Below are positions 18,909 to 27,978 of a stretch of 64,000 bases of DNA, piece by piece. Position 1 is the first letter of the stretch. Each line of letters opens with the position of its first letter. The position numbers and the translations under genes were made by a program. Under the pieces are notes generated by a model, which saw only the letters and a program-made list of their open reading frames with translations, did no database searches and was not told where the DNA came from. The DNA comes from Dethiosulfatarculus sandiegensis. Its GTDB lineage: Bacteria > Desulfobacterota > Desulfarculia > Desulfarculales > Desulfarculaceae. Location: the NCBI RefSeq assembly GCF_000931935.2, contig NZ_AZAC01000003.1:1-64000 (forward strand), read 5' to 3'.

Positions 18909-19562
18909 TTAGTCGTCTTGCTTGGTCCGCAGCTTTTTTTCGGCCAGCCTTTCAATTAATTTCGCAGCCCTGTGGGGATTGAATATTCCGCACATGCAAG
19001 GCTTGAAGAGTTGTTCGGCGGCTTCCAAGGAAGTTGCTTTATTGGAAGCCACCTTTTCCACGGCTTTTTTGATCAGATTCACTGAAACCATGCCGTGACC
19101 GCACATGGTCTGGACTTCCAGAGTCTCATCTTTGGGGAGTTTTTCCGTTTTTCCCCAACGGCCCAGGGACTGATTGATGGTATGTGGGGTCAACCCTGTA
19201 CACTCACAAGCTTCTTTTACTTGATCAAAAAGGCCGGAAGCAACAATGGAAATGCCCAGATCCGCTTCTTTTAGTTTTTTCATGGCGGTTTTAAGTGATT
19301 CCAGATCGCTGAAAACAGCATGGATTACTGCGCGGTCTTCAACATTTTTAAGCACCTTATCAAGACCGCCCTGGTAATATTCGTTTCCGCTTCTGCAATC
19401 GCCTATTTTTATGGCGCCGGAATCAAGGGCTATGGCAAAGAATTCCTTTAGTTTAGGTGCTGACCCAACGTGGTTGATATCCTTGGAAGGCATAGCCAGT
19501 AAAACAAAATCCTCTTTTAATAACTCCTCGTCCGTTCCCAGTCTGTGCAGTGTATGTGTCAT
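18909..19562 (-). CDS. conserved-looking protein of unknown function, partner of ferredoxin gene
   Basis: A 217-residue soluble protein I do not recognise. It has Cys-containing motifs that look conserved: GDCRSGNEYYQGG (about 55-67), CECTGLTPHTINQS (about 120-133), MCGHGMVSVN (about 159-168) and PCMCGIFNP near 190-198. The real start is ATG 19562: AGGAGAG lies 6 nt upstream inside the end of the preceding gene, whereas the frame open to 19631 adds an unrelated basic extension. It is 2 nt from the ferredoxin gene, so the two are coupled. Clustered Cys/His could bind metal; no function is claimed. Confidence 0.72.
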   Translation of the reverse strand: MTHTLHRLGTDEELLKEDFVLLAMPSKDINHVGSAPKLKEFFAIALDSGAIKIGDCRSGNEYYQGGLDKVLKNVEDRAVIHAVFSDLESLKTAMKKLKEADLGISIVASGLFDQVKEACECTGLTPHTINQSLGRWGKTEKLPKDETLEVQTMCGHGMVSVNLIKKAVEKVASNKATSLEAAEQLFKPCMCGIFNPHRAAKLIERLAEKKLRTKQDD

Positions 19563-19564
19563 TT

Positions 19565-20320
19565 TTACTCTCCTGAAGCGCAAAGAGGCCGCCCGAGCCC
19601 CAGATTGGTTTTCCCGTTTGGAGCCACCCATAGTCCGGCTTTGTCAAAATATTCGCGGGTGGGATTCGAGCCGTCCTGATTGAGGCGGCAGGCGATATCA
19701 AGACTGAAAACACAGTCAATTTCTTTTTCCACTTTTTTGAGTGTGGAAAACAACTCGGGCAGTTGGTCTAATTTAACGGCGAACTCGAGGATCGCTGAAA
19801 GCACCTTTTCATCCAAAAGTTCATCTTTAAACTTTCCTGCTTTGGGATCGGCCATCATGCTGGTCACCGGGTTAATCTTCTCATATTCAATACCGAGCTT
19901 GGAAACAGCCATGGAGATTTTTTCAACGTCTTTCATACGCGCACCGGTGACCGGTCTTCCCACCTCTATGGCTACTCCGACTATTCCCCTTTTAAAGCGG
20001 CCGGTGACTTCATTGGTCTTCATTTCCTCGGTTCCGCGCCCCGATATCTGCGACTCTTCGGCAATAGTCAGAACATCGCTCATGATGCTCCTGATGGTCC
20101 GCGGGTAAGTTAGCGGCTGCTGATAAATTGCCTGTGACGGGCAATGGGCAGAGCGCAGGCAGACGCCACATTCCGCACATTCGTCAAGATCGATCACCGC
20201 CACTTTTTTGGGCTTGCCGTTCTTTTTTAACTTTGACGTCTCCCTAAGGCTGATGGCTTCCATGGGGCAATAGGCAATACACTGGGAACAACCAGTACAC
20301 TTTTCTGCGTCAATTAGCAT
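19565..20320 (-). CDS. 2x[4Fe-4S] ferredoxin-domain protein with unknown C-terminal domain
   Basis: A 251-residue protein. The N-terminal 70 residues hold two ferredoxin motifs, CTGCSQCIAYCP (residues 9-20) and CAECGVCLRSAHCPSQAI; the second has four residues instead of three before its last Cys. A 180-residue domain of unknown function follows, with TEEMKTNEVTGRFKRGIVGV and EVGRPVTGARMKDVEKISMA. No signal peptide or membrane segment. ATG follows AAGGAG. It is the first gene of a two-gene minus-strand unit with the unknown protein at 18909. It may pass electrons to its own C-terminal domain or to that partner. Confidence 0.8.
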   Translation of the reverse strand: MLIDAEKCTGCSQCIAYCPMEAISLRETSKLKKNGKPKKVAVIDLDECAECGVCLRSAHCPSQAIYQQPLTYPRTIRSIMSDVLTIAEESQISGRGTEEMKTNEVTGRFKRGIVGVAIEVGRPVTGARMKDVEKISMAVSKLGIEYEKINPVTSMMADPKAGKFKDELLDEKVLSAILEFAVKLDQLPELFSTLKKVEKEIDCVFSLDIACRLNQDGSNPTREYFDKAGLWVAPNGKTNLGLGRPLCASGE

Positions 20321-21046
20321 GTAAGCTCCTTATGATTTGATCCAGAGGTGCAACTTTTGATTATCCAGTTAATAGATCTAGAATACTCGTATCCTGCCTG
20401 ACTTTAGATCTAAGTAGATAGATATCTGACAATTAATTTGGGAAAATTGACGATAAAATTAAGAGTTTTCTTCTGATGGCCAATAAAATGATTTGAAAAT
20501 TGTATGTGACTTAAATTTAGAATTCGGCTTTTTAAATTTGATAAATATGTGATATTTTTGGACAATATCGGAAGGAGAATGGTCAGTAGTTTTTCTGGTT
20601 TTTTAAGAAAAATATTTTTTCTTGATTTAGTGCAAACAGTAGGGCTTTTATCCGCTCTTACCTTAATAAAAATTCGATAGATTCTTTCGGAAAATAGTTC
20701 TGGGAACAGCTTGTCACTTCTGGGCAACCTTTTAAAATAAAAGTATAAGTAGCTTAAAATATATGAAAATTTATATTGGAATGAATCAGTGTCCCCAGAC
20801 CTTGAAAGAACAAACAAAGGCATGATCCTGGCAATAGACAAACCTCTTGTTTGACCAATATTTCTGTAGCTGTTTACCGGTATATAAGACAGGTCTCGCC
20901 AGGGGCATTTTCTATTGCTAATCCGCAGGTTATCTTTTGTTTGTTTGTTTTTCATATTCCTTAAAACCAAGGGATTAGATATTTATTATTTTCTGTTTTA
21001 GCTGGCTCCGATAGGGCGTCTACCAAGGGTGCCCTTTTGCTTTTTT

Positions 21047-21059
21047 GTGTATACATGTA
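21047..21059 (+). promoter_or_regulatory. GTATAC-core operator candidate, copy 1
   Basis: GTGTATACATGTA. The reverse complement of the same 13 bases recurs at 21226-21238, 179 bp away centre to centre. GTATAC-type cores are common in GntR/FCD operators, and an FCD regulator is encoded at 17530-18195. Confidence 0.45.
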
Positions 21060-21225
21060 TGCATAATGATGAGGTGCATAGGGTTTTGTCAACGGCAAAA
21101 ATTATTTTTCAGAGAAGCGCAAAAAAATATAATTAAATATTTTCTTAAAAAACAATTAGTTACAAAATGAATCCCTAAACTAAGAAATTTACATTTTTTA
21201 CTTGCAATCCACTACCCATTGAGAG

Positions 21226-21238
21226 TACATGTATACAC
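21226..21238 (-). promoter_or_regulatory. GTATAC-core operator candidate, copy 2
   Basis: TACATGTATACAC, exactly the inverse of the 21047-21059 site, inside the longer near-palindrome GTACATGTATACACGTAC. About 280 bp upstream of tctC; an AT-rich stretch with a GG-N10-GC element (21255-21268) follows directly. Fits a repressor site for the TTT operon. Confidence 0.45.
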
Positions 21239-21518
21239 GTACCTGCAAGGCTTTGGATATTTTTTTGCTAGAAGTGAGGTAATAACCTTTAACCTATTGA
21301 AATTAAAGTGATTTGAAGAAAGAGAAGGCTATGGTGAGCAAGGAAATATATAAATGTATTTTGAGTGGAAGAAGATGAAGGGAGGTGTCCGGAAAATTCA
21401 GCCTTCATATTATGAAAACAATATGCAAGGTTCAAAGTTTAAAAGGGGCAATTTTTGTTTCGCATAAAAAACGTCATTAGAGTTTATTTCTGTGCGCAGT
21501 CTCGAAAGGAGTCGACCA

Positions 21519-22484
21519 GTGGCTAGGAAGTTTTTCTCTCTTATCGCGGCATGTATTCTCTTGACTGTTCCCCTAACTGCTCTTGCTGGCAACGCTTGGC
21601 CTGAAAAACCAATTGAATTCGTGGTTCCTTGGAAGGCAGGAGGCGGCAGTGACACCATGACCCGTTACATCGCCAAGGCTATCAAGGATAATCAACTTTC
21701 CAAAGAACCGATCGTTGTAATCAATAAGCCGGGGGGCAGTGCTCAGATTGGTTCTGCTTATGTGATGTCAAACAGCGGTTCCGCCTACCATTGGCTCAGC
21801 CTTTCTTCAGCACAGATAATCGGGCCGGTTGCCGGTGTTGGGTCCATTAAAGCTTCCGATCTCACCCCCTTGGCCCAGATGGCCGCAGACACCTTTATTC
21901 TCATCACTCGCAAAGAATCCAAATTCAAAACAATTAAAGATGTCCTGGAAGTAGCCAAGCAAAAGCCCAAGTCTCTGAAAATGGGTGGCACCGGTCGTTA
22001 TTCCGACGACCATATGTGTGCATATCTATTTGATAAAGCAGCTAAAATTAAATCAAACTATATCGCTTTCAGTGGCGGCGGCGAGGTGATGGCCAATCTT
22101 TTGGGCGGCCATGTGGATGTTGCCTGGGCCAACCCCAACGAATGCATGAGCCAGGTTAAGGGCGGCTTGGTGAGGACCTTGGCCGTCTCCTCGGAGAAGC
22201 GCTTGGCGGCTCCTTTGGACTGTCCGACTTTCAGTGAGTTGGGCCTGGATATGGTTTTTTATCAGATAAGAGGCGTTATGGCGGCCCCGGGTATGCCTGA
22301 AGAAGCCCGCAAGGCAAGCATTGAGATGCTGAAGAAAGCCTCCCAAACAAAAGAATGGAAAGATCAGTATCTGAAGGCAAAAGTCCTGGAACCCAGGTTC
22401 ATCGGCGGAAAGGATTATGAGGCCTTGATCAAGAAGACGGAAAAGATGGTTGCCGAGGCAGTGAAAGGCATGAAGGCCAACTAA
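21519..22484 (+). CDS. TTT transporter periplasmic binding protein (TctC/Bug family)
   Basis: A 321-residue solute-binding protein of tripartite tricarboxylate transporters. The signal peptide (VARKFFSLIAACILLTVPL, cleavage near ALA-GNAWPEKP) is followed by the Bug hallmark PIEFVVPWKAGGGSDTMTR and by GGSAQIGSAY. The start is GTG 21519, with AAAGGAG 7 nt upstream; a longer frame from 21492 has no ribosome site and a worse signal peptide. It binds a carboxylate in the periplasm for TctAB. First gene of the operon, separated from tctB by a stem-loop. Confidence 0.92.
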   Translation: MARKFFSLIAACILLTVPLTALAGNAWPEKPIEFVVPWKAGGGSDTMTRYIAKAIKDNQLSKEPIVVINKPGGSAQIGSAYVMSNSGSAYHWLSLSSAQIIGPVAGVGSIKASDLTPLAQMAADTFILITRKESKFKTIKDVLEVAKQKPKSLKMGGTGRYSDDHMCAYLFDKAAKIKSNYIAFSGGGEVMANLLGGHVDVAWANPNECMSQVKGGLVRTLAVSSEKRLAAPLDCPTFSELGLDMVFYQIRGVMAAPGMPEEARKASIEMLKKASQTKEWKDQYLKAKVLEPRFIGGKDYEALIKKTEKMVAEAVKGMKAN

Positions 22485-22499
22485 AAGTCAGGCGTTATA

Positions 22500-22530
22500 C
22501 GCGGCTCAATATTTTTTATGTTGGGCCGCG
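22500..22530 (+). promoter_or_regulatory. intercistronic stem-loop between tctC and tctB
   Basis: CGCGGCTCAA (22500-22509) pairs with TTGGGCCGCG (22521-22530), ten pairs including one G·U, 11-nt AU-rich loop. There is no U-run and the tctB ribosome site AGGAGGT starts 7 nt later. Such structures after binding-protein genes commonly protect the upstream mRNA and raise the amount of binding protein over the permease. Confidence 0.55.
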
Positions 22531-22546
22531 TTTCCAGGAGGTAAGT

Positions 22547-23005
22547 GTGGCTAAAACAGACCTTGTGGGTGGGAGCGTTATCGCGCTGTTGGGTTGCTTC
22601 CTGATCCAGCAATCCCTGGCGCTTGAATATTGGTTATCAGACGGGCCCGGTCCGGGGTTTCTCCCTGTATGGGCAGGGGTTCTAATTCTTTCAGGCGGCC
22701 TGATGCAGGCTTTTCTAGGTTATAAAAAGGCCAGGACGGAGAAAGGGCAAAGACAAAAGGGGGAATCAGGCAACCCGCTTTTATTATCCATAATTATCGG
22801 GCTGATCATTGTCAGTATCCTTGCCATGAGTTATCTGGGGTTCTGTATCAGTATGTTTGTACTGGTAGGCTCCCTGGTGTTCCTCACCCGAAAACACACC
22901 TTGAAAATTTGCTTAATCACAGCGTTTTGTACAACTCTCGGTTTTTATACTCTTTTTAAGTATCTCCTAAGCATCCCCCTGCCAAAGGGGATTATTGGTT
23001 TCTAA
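22547..23005 (+). CDS. TTT transporter small membrane subunit (TctB family)
   Basis: A 152-residue protein with four predicted membrane helices, the usual TctB size and topology, including YWLSDGPGPGFLPVWAGVLI near residue 30. GTG start with a strong AGGAGGT ribosome site. It forms the permease with TctA. Confidence 0.87.
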   Translation: MAKTDLVGGSVIALLGCFLIQQSLALEYWLSDGPGPGFLPVWAGVLILSGGLMQAFLGYKKARTEKGQRQKGESGNPLLLSIIIGLIIVSILAMSYLGFCISMFVLVGSLVFLTRKHTLKICLITAFCTTLGFYTLFKYLLSIPLPKGIIGF

Positions 23006-23021
23006 GGGTTGAGGTGTGGTA

Positions 23022-24542
23022 ATGACTTTTTTTTCTGAGTTGCTCTCGAATTTACAATTGGGTTTCGGGGTTGCGCTCACACCCGTGAATCTACTTTTTT
23101 GTGGTGTTGGGGTGACTTTGGGAACCATATTGGGGGCCTTGCCTGGTATTGGTTCGGTCACTGGTGTGGCCATTTTGCTTCCTCTTACTTTTGGCATGGA
23201 CCCCACCACGGCCATTATCATGTTGGCCGGAATTTATTTCGGGGTCATGTACGGCGCTACCATCAGCTCTGTGCTTTTAAATACTCCCGGCGACGCGGCG
23301 GTCGTAATAAGCTCCATAGAGGGGTATCCCCTTGCCCGTGCGGGAAAGGCGGGGGCGGCCTTTTCCATGAATGCCATTGCCTCTTTTTGCGGGGGAACCA
23401 TAGGTGCTGTTTTTTTGAATCTGGGCGCGCCGGTAATGGCCTCGTTTGCCCTGAAATTCGGACCCCCTGAATATTTTTCTCTAATGGTCATGGCGATTCT
23501 GGCCTTGGCCGGTCTGGCCGGCAACTCCGCGGTAAAGGGCCTGATAATGGGGGCCTTGGGGCTTTTTATCTCCACGGTTGGGGTGGATGTGGCCCATGGC
23601 ACCTTGAGGTTCACATATGACAATGTTTACATGATGAACGGTATTGGGTTCTTACCGGTGGCCATAGGACTTTTTGGTCTGGGAGAGGCCCTTATTCAGT
23701 TGGAGAAAATCAAGGACCTTGATTTTCTGAAAATAAAAATAAAGCTAAGGGATCTGCTGCCCTCCATGGAAGACTGGCTGCGCTCAAGAGGAGCTATCGG
23801 CCGGGGTTCTCTGATCGGCTTTGTAATAGGTGTTTTACCTGCGGCCGGCGCCACTTTGGCTTCATTTTTATCCTATGCAACGGAAAGTAAGCTGACCAAG
23901 CATCCCGAAGATTTGGGCAAGGGGGCCATTGAGGGCTTGGCCGGTCCCGAGGCTGCCAATAATGCCGCCGCAGCCGGTTCTTTGGTTCCGATGCTCACCT
24001 TGGGAGTTCCGGGGTCGGGAACCACGGCTGTTTTGCTCGGCGCCTTCATGATGTATGGCCTTCAGCCGGGGCCGCTCCTTTTCAAGGAACACCCGGATCT
24101 GGCCTGGGGAGTGATTGCCAGTATGTATGTGGGCAACGTAATGCTTGTGTCCCTTAATACTGTCTTCATACCTCTTTTTGTCAGGGTGATGAGGGTCCCC
24201 TCATCTTTGCTGATGCCCATTGTGGTTGGCTTGACCGTTTTGGGTGCTTATAGCCTGCAGAACTCCATGGTGGATGTCTGGATAATGACCTGTGCCGGAA
24301 TCGCCGGTTATTTCATTAAAAAATATGATTATCCAGCCACAACCCTGATATTGGGTCTGGTCCTGGGTCCTTTGACCGAGATCAATTTTATAAGGGCGAT
24401 GAGTTTGTCAAACGGTGATCCTTCCATTTTTATCACCCGCCCCATTTCATTGGCTCTGCTGATAGTTGGTTTTTTAAGCGTCTCTTTCCCGTTTTTTAAA
24501 AAATACCTGCAACTATTCTTTAAGAAGAATAAATCCAACTAA
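23022..24542 (+). CDS. TTT transporter large membrane subunit (TctA family)
   Basis: A 506-residue TctA-type permease with about 11-12 membrane helices. Family motifs include [20 protein letters not shown] near residues 27-46 and [40 protein letters not shown] in the second half. I prefer ATG 23022, with GAGGT 6 nt upstream; an in-frame GTG at 23016 would add two residues. Uptake is driven by an ion gradient; the substrate is a carboxylate that cannot be named from sequence. Confidence 0.93.
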   Translation: MTFFSELLSNLQLGFGVALTPVNLLFCGVGVTLGTILGALPGIGSVTGVAILLPLTFGMDPTTAIIMLAGIYFGVMYGATISSVLLNTPGDAAVVISSIEGYPLARAGKAGAAFSMNAIASFCGGTIGAVFLNLGAPVMASFALKFGPPEYFSLMVMAILALAGLAGNSAVKGLIMGALGLFISTVGVDVAHGTLRFTYDNVYMMNGIGFLPVAIGLFGLGEALIQLEKIKDLDFLKIKIKLRDLLPSMEDWLRSRGAIGRGSLIGFVIGVLPAAGATLASFLSYATESKLTKHPEDLGKGAIEGLAGPEAANNAAAAGSLVPMLTLGVPGSGTTAVLLGAFMMYGLQPGPLLFKEHPDLAWGVIASMYVGNVMLVSLNTVFIPLFVRVMRVPSSLLMPIVVGLTVLGAYSLQNSMVDVWIMTCAGIAGYFIKKYDYPATTLILGLVLGPLTEINFIRAMSLSNGDPSIFITRPISLALLIVGFLSVSFPFFKKYLQLFFKKNKSN

Positions 24543-24571
24543 TGGTTGGTTCGGGTTTTTAGGAGAATCAA

Positions 24572-25564
24572 ATGAAAGTTAAAAGTGCTTGTCTGACAGG
24601 TGTGGACAAAATCGAGCTGAGAGAGCGTGAGCTGGATCTGAAGGAAGACGAAGTCCTGGTAAAAACCCATCTGGCCGGCATCTGCGGCTCCGATAAAAAT
24701 CTTTACCGCGGGGTGACCAAAAAGGCCGGAGGGCTTGATACGGAGATGAGGAAACCCTTTTTGTATCCGTTTTTTTTCGGGCATGAGGGCGGCGGAGAGG
24801 TTGTTGAAGTAGGGGAAAAGGTAACTCAACTCAAAGTTGGGCAAAAAGTAATAGCCTTTGCCTGGATCGATACCTTTTCAGATTATTTTGTGGCCAAACC
24901 AGAGGACCTGGAGGTTGTTCCCGCAGGGCTTGATATGAACTTGGCCTGCTTGGGCGAGCCAATTTCCTGCGCCATGTTTTCCGGAATGAATTCCAATGTT
25001 CAGTTCGGAGATACTGTGGCGATTATCGGGATGGGTTTTGCCGGTCAGATTATTGCCCAGGTGTGCAAGGGCAAGGGGGCGCACAAGGTGATCGGTGTTG
25101 ACCTGGCTGAAGAAAAATTAAGTCTGGCCAGGGAATTGGGGGCTGATTTGACAGTCAACTCTTCTGAAACCGATCCCCTTGAATACATTATGGAGCAAAC
25201 CGGGGGCAAGGGCGCCGATGTGGTGGTTGAGGCCGCAGGCTCTGCGGAGTCGGTGAATTTAAGCACTTCGGCTGTCCGTCATAACGGAACTTTGGTTTTT
25301 TACAGTTGGATAACGAACGATATAACCATCAATATCTCCAGGTGGCACAACAACAGCCTGAAGATTTTAAATACCGGACTGGTTCACCACAGCATCCAGG
25401 AAAGAATGCTGTGGACGCCCATGGCCCTGCGCCCGGTGATTCAGGGCCAAGTGAGCATTGAGCCACTCATCACCCACAGGTTCTCCTTGGAGCAGATCGA
25501 TGAAGCCTTTGCCCTGACCTCTGCCTCGGAAAAGGCCGTCAAGGTGGCCATAGAGATTGATTAG
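24572..25564 (+). CDS. zinc-type MDR alcohol/polyol dehydrogenase
   Basis: A 330-residue NAD(P)-dependent medium-chain dehydrogenase. Catalytic-zinc ligands are in GICGSDKN (Cys38) and GHEGGGEV (His71-Glu72), with GEPISCAMF later. The Rossmann motif IIGMGFAGQI is near 147-156 and an acidic residue follows in VIGVDLAEEKL, which suggests NAD(H). The four-Cys structural-zinc lobe is absent, as in some threonine/sorbitol-dehydrogenase relatives. It starts 29 nt after tctA, so it probably oxidises or reduces the imported compound or its product. Substrate unknown. Confidence 0.9.
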   Translation: MKVKSACLTGVDKIELRERELDLKEDEVLVKTHLAGICGSDKNLYRGVTKKAGGLDTEMRKPFLYPFFFGHEGGGEVVEVGEKVTQLKVGQKVIAFAWIDTFSDYFVAKPEDLEVVPAGLDMNLACLGEPISCAMFSGMNSNVQFGDTVAIIGMGFAGQIIAQVCKGKGAHKVIGVDLAEEKLSLARELGADLTVNSSETDPLEYIMEQTGGKGADVVVEAAGSAESVNLSTSAVRHNGTLVFYSWITNDITINISRWHNNSLKILNTGLVHHSIQERMLWTPMALRPVIQGQVSIEPLITHRFSLEQIDEAFALTSASEKAVKVAIEID

Positions 25565-25710
25565 CAAAAGGGGCAATAGAAGTTTGGGCAGCCAACACGA
25601 CCGGGCTTAAATGGTCTTGCCCCAAGGCAAGAGTAAAATTGGTTTCGGTTGTTCAGCCGTCCCTGAGGATATCTGAAAAATCCCCAGGGGCGGTTTAATG
25701 ATAGATTGGC

Positions 25711-27978
25711 TCAGCCTTTTAATTTGCCTGTGGCCCTTAGGATCTTCTCCGGGGTTATGGGCAGATTCTGGCAACGGAAGCCAGTGGCCTCGTAGACTCC
25801 ATGGGCAATGGCCGGAGCCGTGGGGATGGCCAGTCCTTCACCTGCCTCTTTGGCCCCAAAGGGGCCTTCAGGTTCATATACCTCTATCTCCACAGACTCG
25901 CCGGGGGGCATATCCTCGGCTGTGGCCATTTTGTAATCCAGGAAGTTTTTGTTCAGGGTGCGGCCTTTTTCCATGTAGAATTCTTCCATCAGGGCATAGC
26001 CCAGGCCCATTTGGATGGCTCCCTCCAGCTGGCCCTCCACAGCCATGCGGTTTAAAGGCACCCCGCAGTCATGGGCCGTGTACATTCTGTCCACCTTGAC
26101 CAGGCCCGTATCCGGGTCTACCGAAACTTCGGCCACCTGGGCTCCAAAGGAAAAGGCCGGGCTTACCAGACCCTTGTTGCGCGGGGTGTAAAAACCCCTG
26201 GCCGTAAGGGGCTCGCCCCTGCGGCCCCTCAGGGCTTTGTAAACGCACTCGGCAAAGGTCATGCCGTTTTTGGGTTTGGCTTTTACAAACACCCGGTCCT
26301 GGTCAAAGCCGACATCGTGTATCTGGTTTAAGTCAAATTCCGAGAAAATCACCGGCTTCAGCATATCCTTGATCTTGCGGGCCGCCTCTATTACCGCATT
26401 TCCATTCATCAGGGTGACCCGGCTGCCCCAGGTGCCGAGATCAGCCTTGGGTGTGGTGGCCGTGTCCATCGCGATAAGCCGGATTTTCTCCGGGCTGATA
26501 CCCAGTTCGGCGGCCAGGATCTGGCGCAGGACCGCATCGCAGCCCTGGCCTATGTCGCAGGCCATGGAGGCAAGCTGGGCAGTGCCGTCGTCAAAGACCG
26601 TCACTTCCGCGGCGGCAAAGTTGTATTTGGTGTTAAACCAGTTGAAGACCCCGCCCGAGATAAAGCTGTAGCAGCCTATACCTAGGTTTTTGTTGTTTTT
26701 CTTGCGATCATCCCATCCGCTTATCTCCCGGACTTTTTCCAGGCTTTCCTTAAATCCGCAGGAACTCACCGTGGCGACCTCGGGTATGACATCGCCTGTT
26801 TTCATTGCGTTTATCAGGCGCAGGTCAATGGGGTCCATGCCAAGTTCCTCGGCCACCATATTCATTTGGGTCTCGGCGGCAAAGGCGGCCTGGGGAGCGC
26901 CGAAACCGCGCATGGCGCTGGCCGGGGGCTTGTTGGTGTAGACGTGCCTGCCAAAATAGCGGTAGGCGGGGAAGTTATAAAGCATATTGCCAAAGGTGCC
27001 GCAAAGGAAGGTGGCTGTGGGGCCCATGGCGTTATATGCGCCGCCGTCCAAAAGCACCTGGAAGTCCTTGGCCAGGAGCTTGCCCTCCTTGCTGAAGCCG
27101 ACCTTGGAATAGATGCTCATGGGATGACGCCTGCGGCCAAAGGCCAGCTCGTCTTCCCTGGTCAAGGTGAACTTGACAGGCTTGCCGGTGCGCAGGGCCA
27201 TGAAGGCGGCGCAGAATTCCCAGGGGCGCAGCTCCATCTTGCCGCCAAAACCGCCGCCCACGGCGGTCTTCATAACCCGGATATTGTTCTCCGGCAGCCC
27301 CAGGGTGCTGGCCAAAAGGCACTGCACAATGTATGGGGTCTGGGTGCTGGTCCATAGGGTTATTCGGTTTCCCTCTTCAGGGGCGGCCAAGGAGGAGCAG
27401 GGCTCCAGATAGGCGTGGCTTACCGCATGGACCTTGAAGGTGTCTTCCCTGACCAGATGCGCCTTGGCAAACTGTTCCTCCAGGTCGCCGTATTCGATTT
27501 TACGCACCAAACTTACATTGCCCTCGCTGTCGTCATGGATCAGGGGCGCGCCTTCGGCAGTTGAATCCTCCACAGTGAACAGGGCGGGGAGTTCCTCGTA
27601 TTCCACCTCAATAAGCTCCGCCGCTTTGCGGGCAATATCCTTGTGCGTGGCGCAGACCGCAGCCACCTCGTTCCCCACAAAACGCACCTTGTCCACGGCC
27701 AGGGGCAGCTCGTCCTGACTGGCCGGAACCAGCCGCCAGTTGCCGTATTTTATCTGGGGCGTATCTCCGCCTGTGATGACGTCCTTCACCCCGGGCAAGG
27801 CCTTGGCCTTTTCAGTATTAATGCTTTTGATGCGGGCATGGGGATAAGGGCTTCTGACCAGGGCTCCGTAAAGCATGCCGGGCAGTTTGATGTCGTCTGT
27901 GTAAATGGCCCGGCCGGTGACCTTTTCCCGAACATCCGGGCGAGGAAGGCTGGCCCCTATAATTGCAGGATTTTTCAT
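25711..27978 (-). CDS. molybdenum hydroxylase large (MoCo-binding) subunit
   Basis: A 755-residue large subunit of the xanthine dehydrogenase/4-hydroxybenzoyl-CoA reductase family. It carries the molybdopterin cytosine dinucleotide site: GGGFGGKMELRPWEFCAAF near residues 236-254, AMRGFGAPQ, and FGAKEAGEG with the catalytic Glu at about 714. It hydroxylates a substrate carbon with water, sending electrons through the [2Fe-2S] and FAD subunits. It overlaps the FAD-subunit stop by 4 bp. The family covers purines, nicotinate, aldehydes and aromatic CoA esters, so the substrate is open. Confidence 0.93.
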   Translation of the reverse strand: MKNPAIIGASLPRPDVREKVTGRAIYTDDIKLPGMLYGALVRSPYPHARIKSINTEKAKALPGVKDVITGGDTPQIKYGNWRLVPASQDELPLAVDKVRFVGNEVAAVCATHKDIARKAAELIEVEYEELPALFTVEDSTAEGAPLIHDDSEGNVSLVRKIEYGDLEEQFAKAHLVREDTFKVHAVSHAYLEPCSSLAAPEEGNRITLWTSTQTPYIVQCLLASTLGLPENNIRVMKTAVGGGFGGKMELRPWEFCAAFMALRTGKPVKFTLTREDELAFGRRRHPMSIYSKVGFSKEGKLLAKDFQVLLDGGAYNAMGPTATFLCGTFGNMLYNFPAYRYFGRHVYTNKPPASAMRGFGAPQAAFAAETQMNMVAEELGMDPIDLRLINAMKTGDVIPEVATVSSCGFKESLEKVREISGWDDRKKNNKNLGIGCYSFISGGVFNWFNTKYNFAAAEVTVFDDGTAQLASMACDIGQGCDAVLRQILAAELGISPEKIRLIAMDTATTPKADLGTWGSRVTLMNGNAVIEAARKIKDMLKPVIFSEFDLNQIHDVGFDQDRVFVKAKPKNGMTFAECVYKALRGRRGEPLTARGFYTPRNKGLVSPAFSFGAQVAEVSVDPDTGLVKVDRMYTAHDCGVPLNRMAVEGQLEGAIQMGLGYALMEEFYMEKGRTLNKNFLDYKMATAEDMPPGESVEIEVYEPEGPFGAKEAGEGLAIPTAPAIAHGVYEATGFRCQNLPITPEKILRATGKLKG

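Larger units (their letters stand above)
20321..21518. other. 1.2-kb AT-rich region upstream of the TTT transporter
   Basis: Strongly AT-rich compared with its surroundings. It contains the divergent regulatory regions of the ferredoxin gene (minus) and tctC (plus), plus two inverted copies of GTGTATACATGTA. A 181-186-codon minus-strand frame (20410-20970) is open but its product is low-complexity, basic and aromatic-rich, as expected from AT-rich noise. No RNA gene recognised. Confidence 0.5.

Noticed and set aside
20410..20970. Minus-strand frame of 181-186 codons in the AT-rich region
   Set aside because: An AAGGA-like site exists, but the product is low-complexity, basic and Phe/Ile/Leu/Ser-rich, with no domain, as expected for AT-rich noise on a regulatory region.
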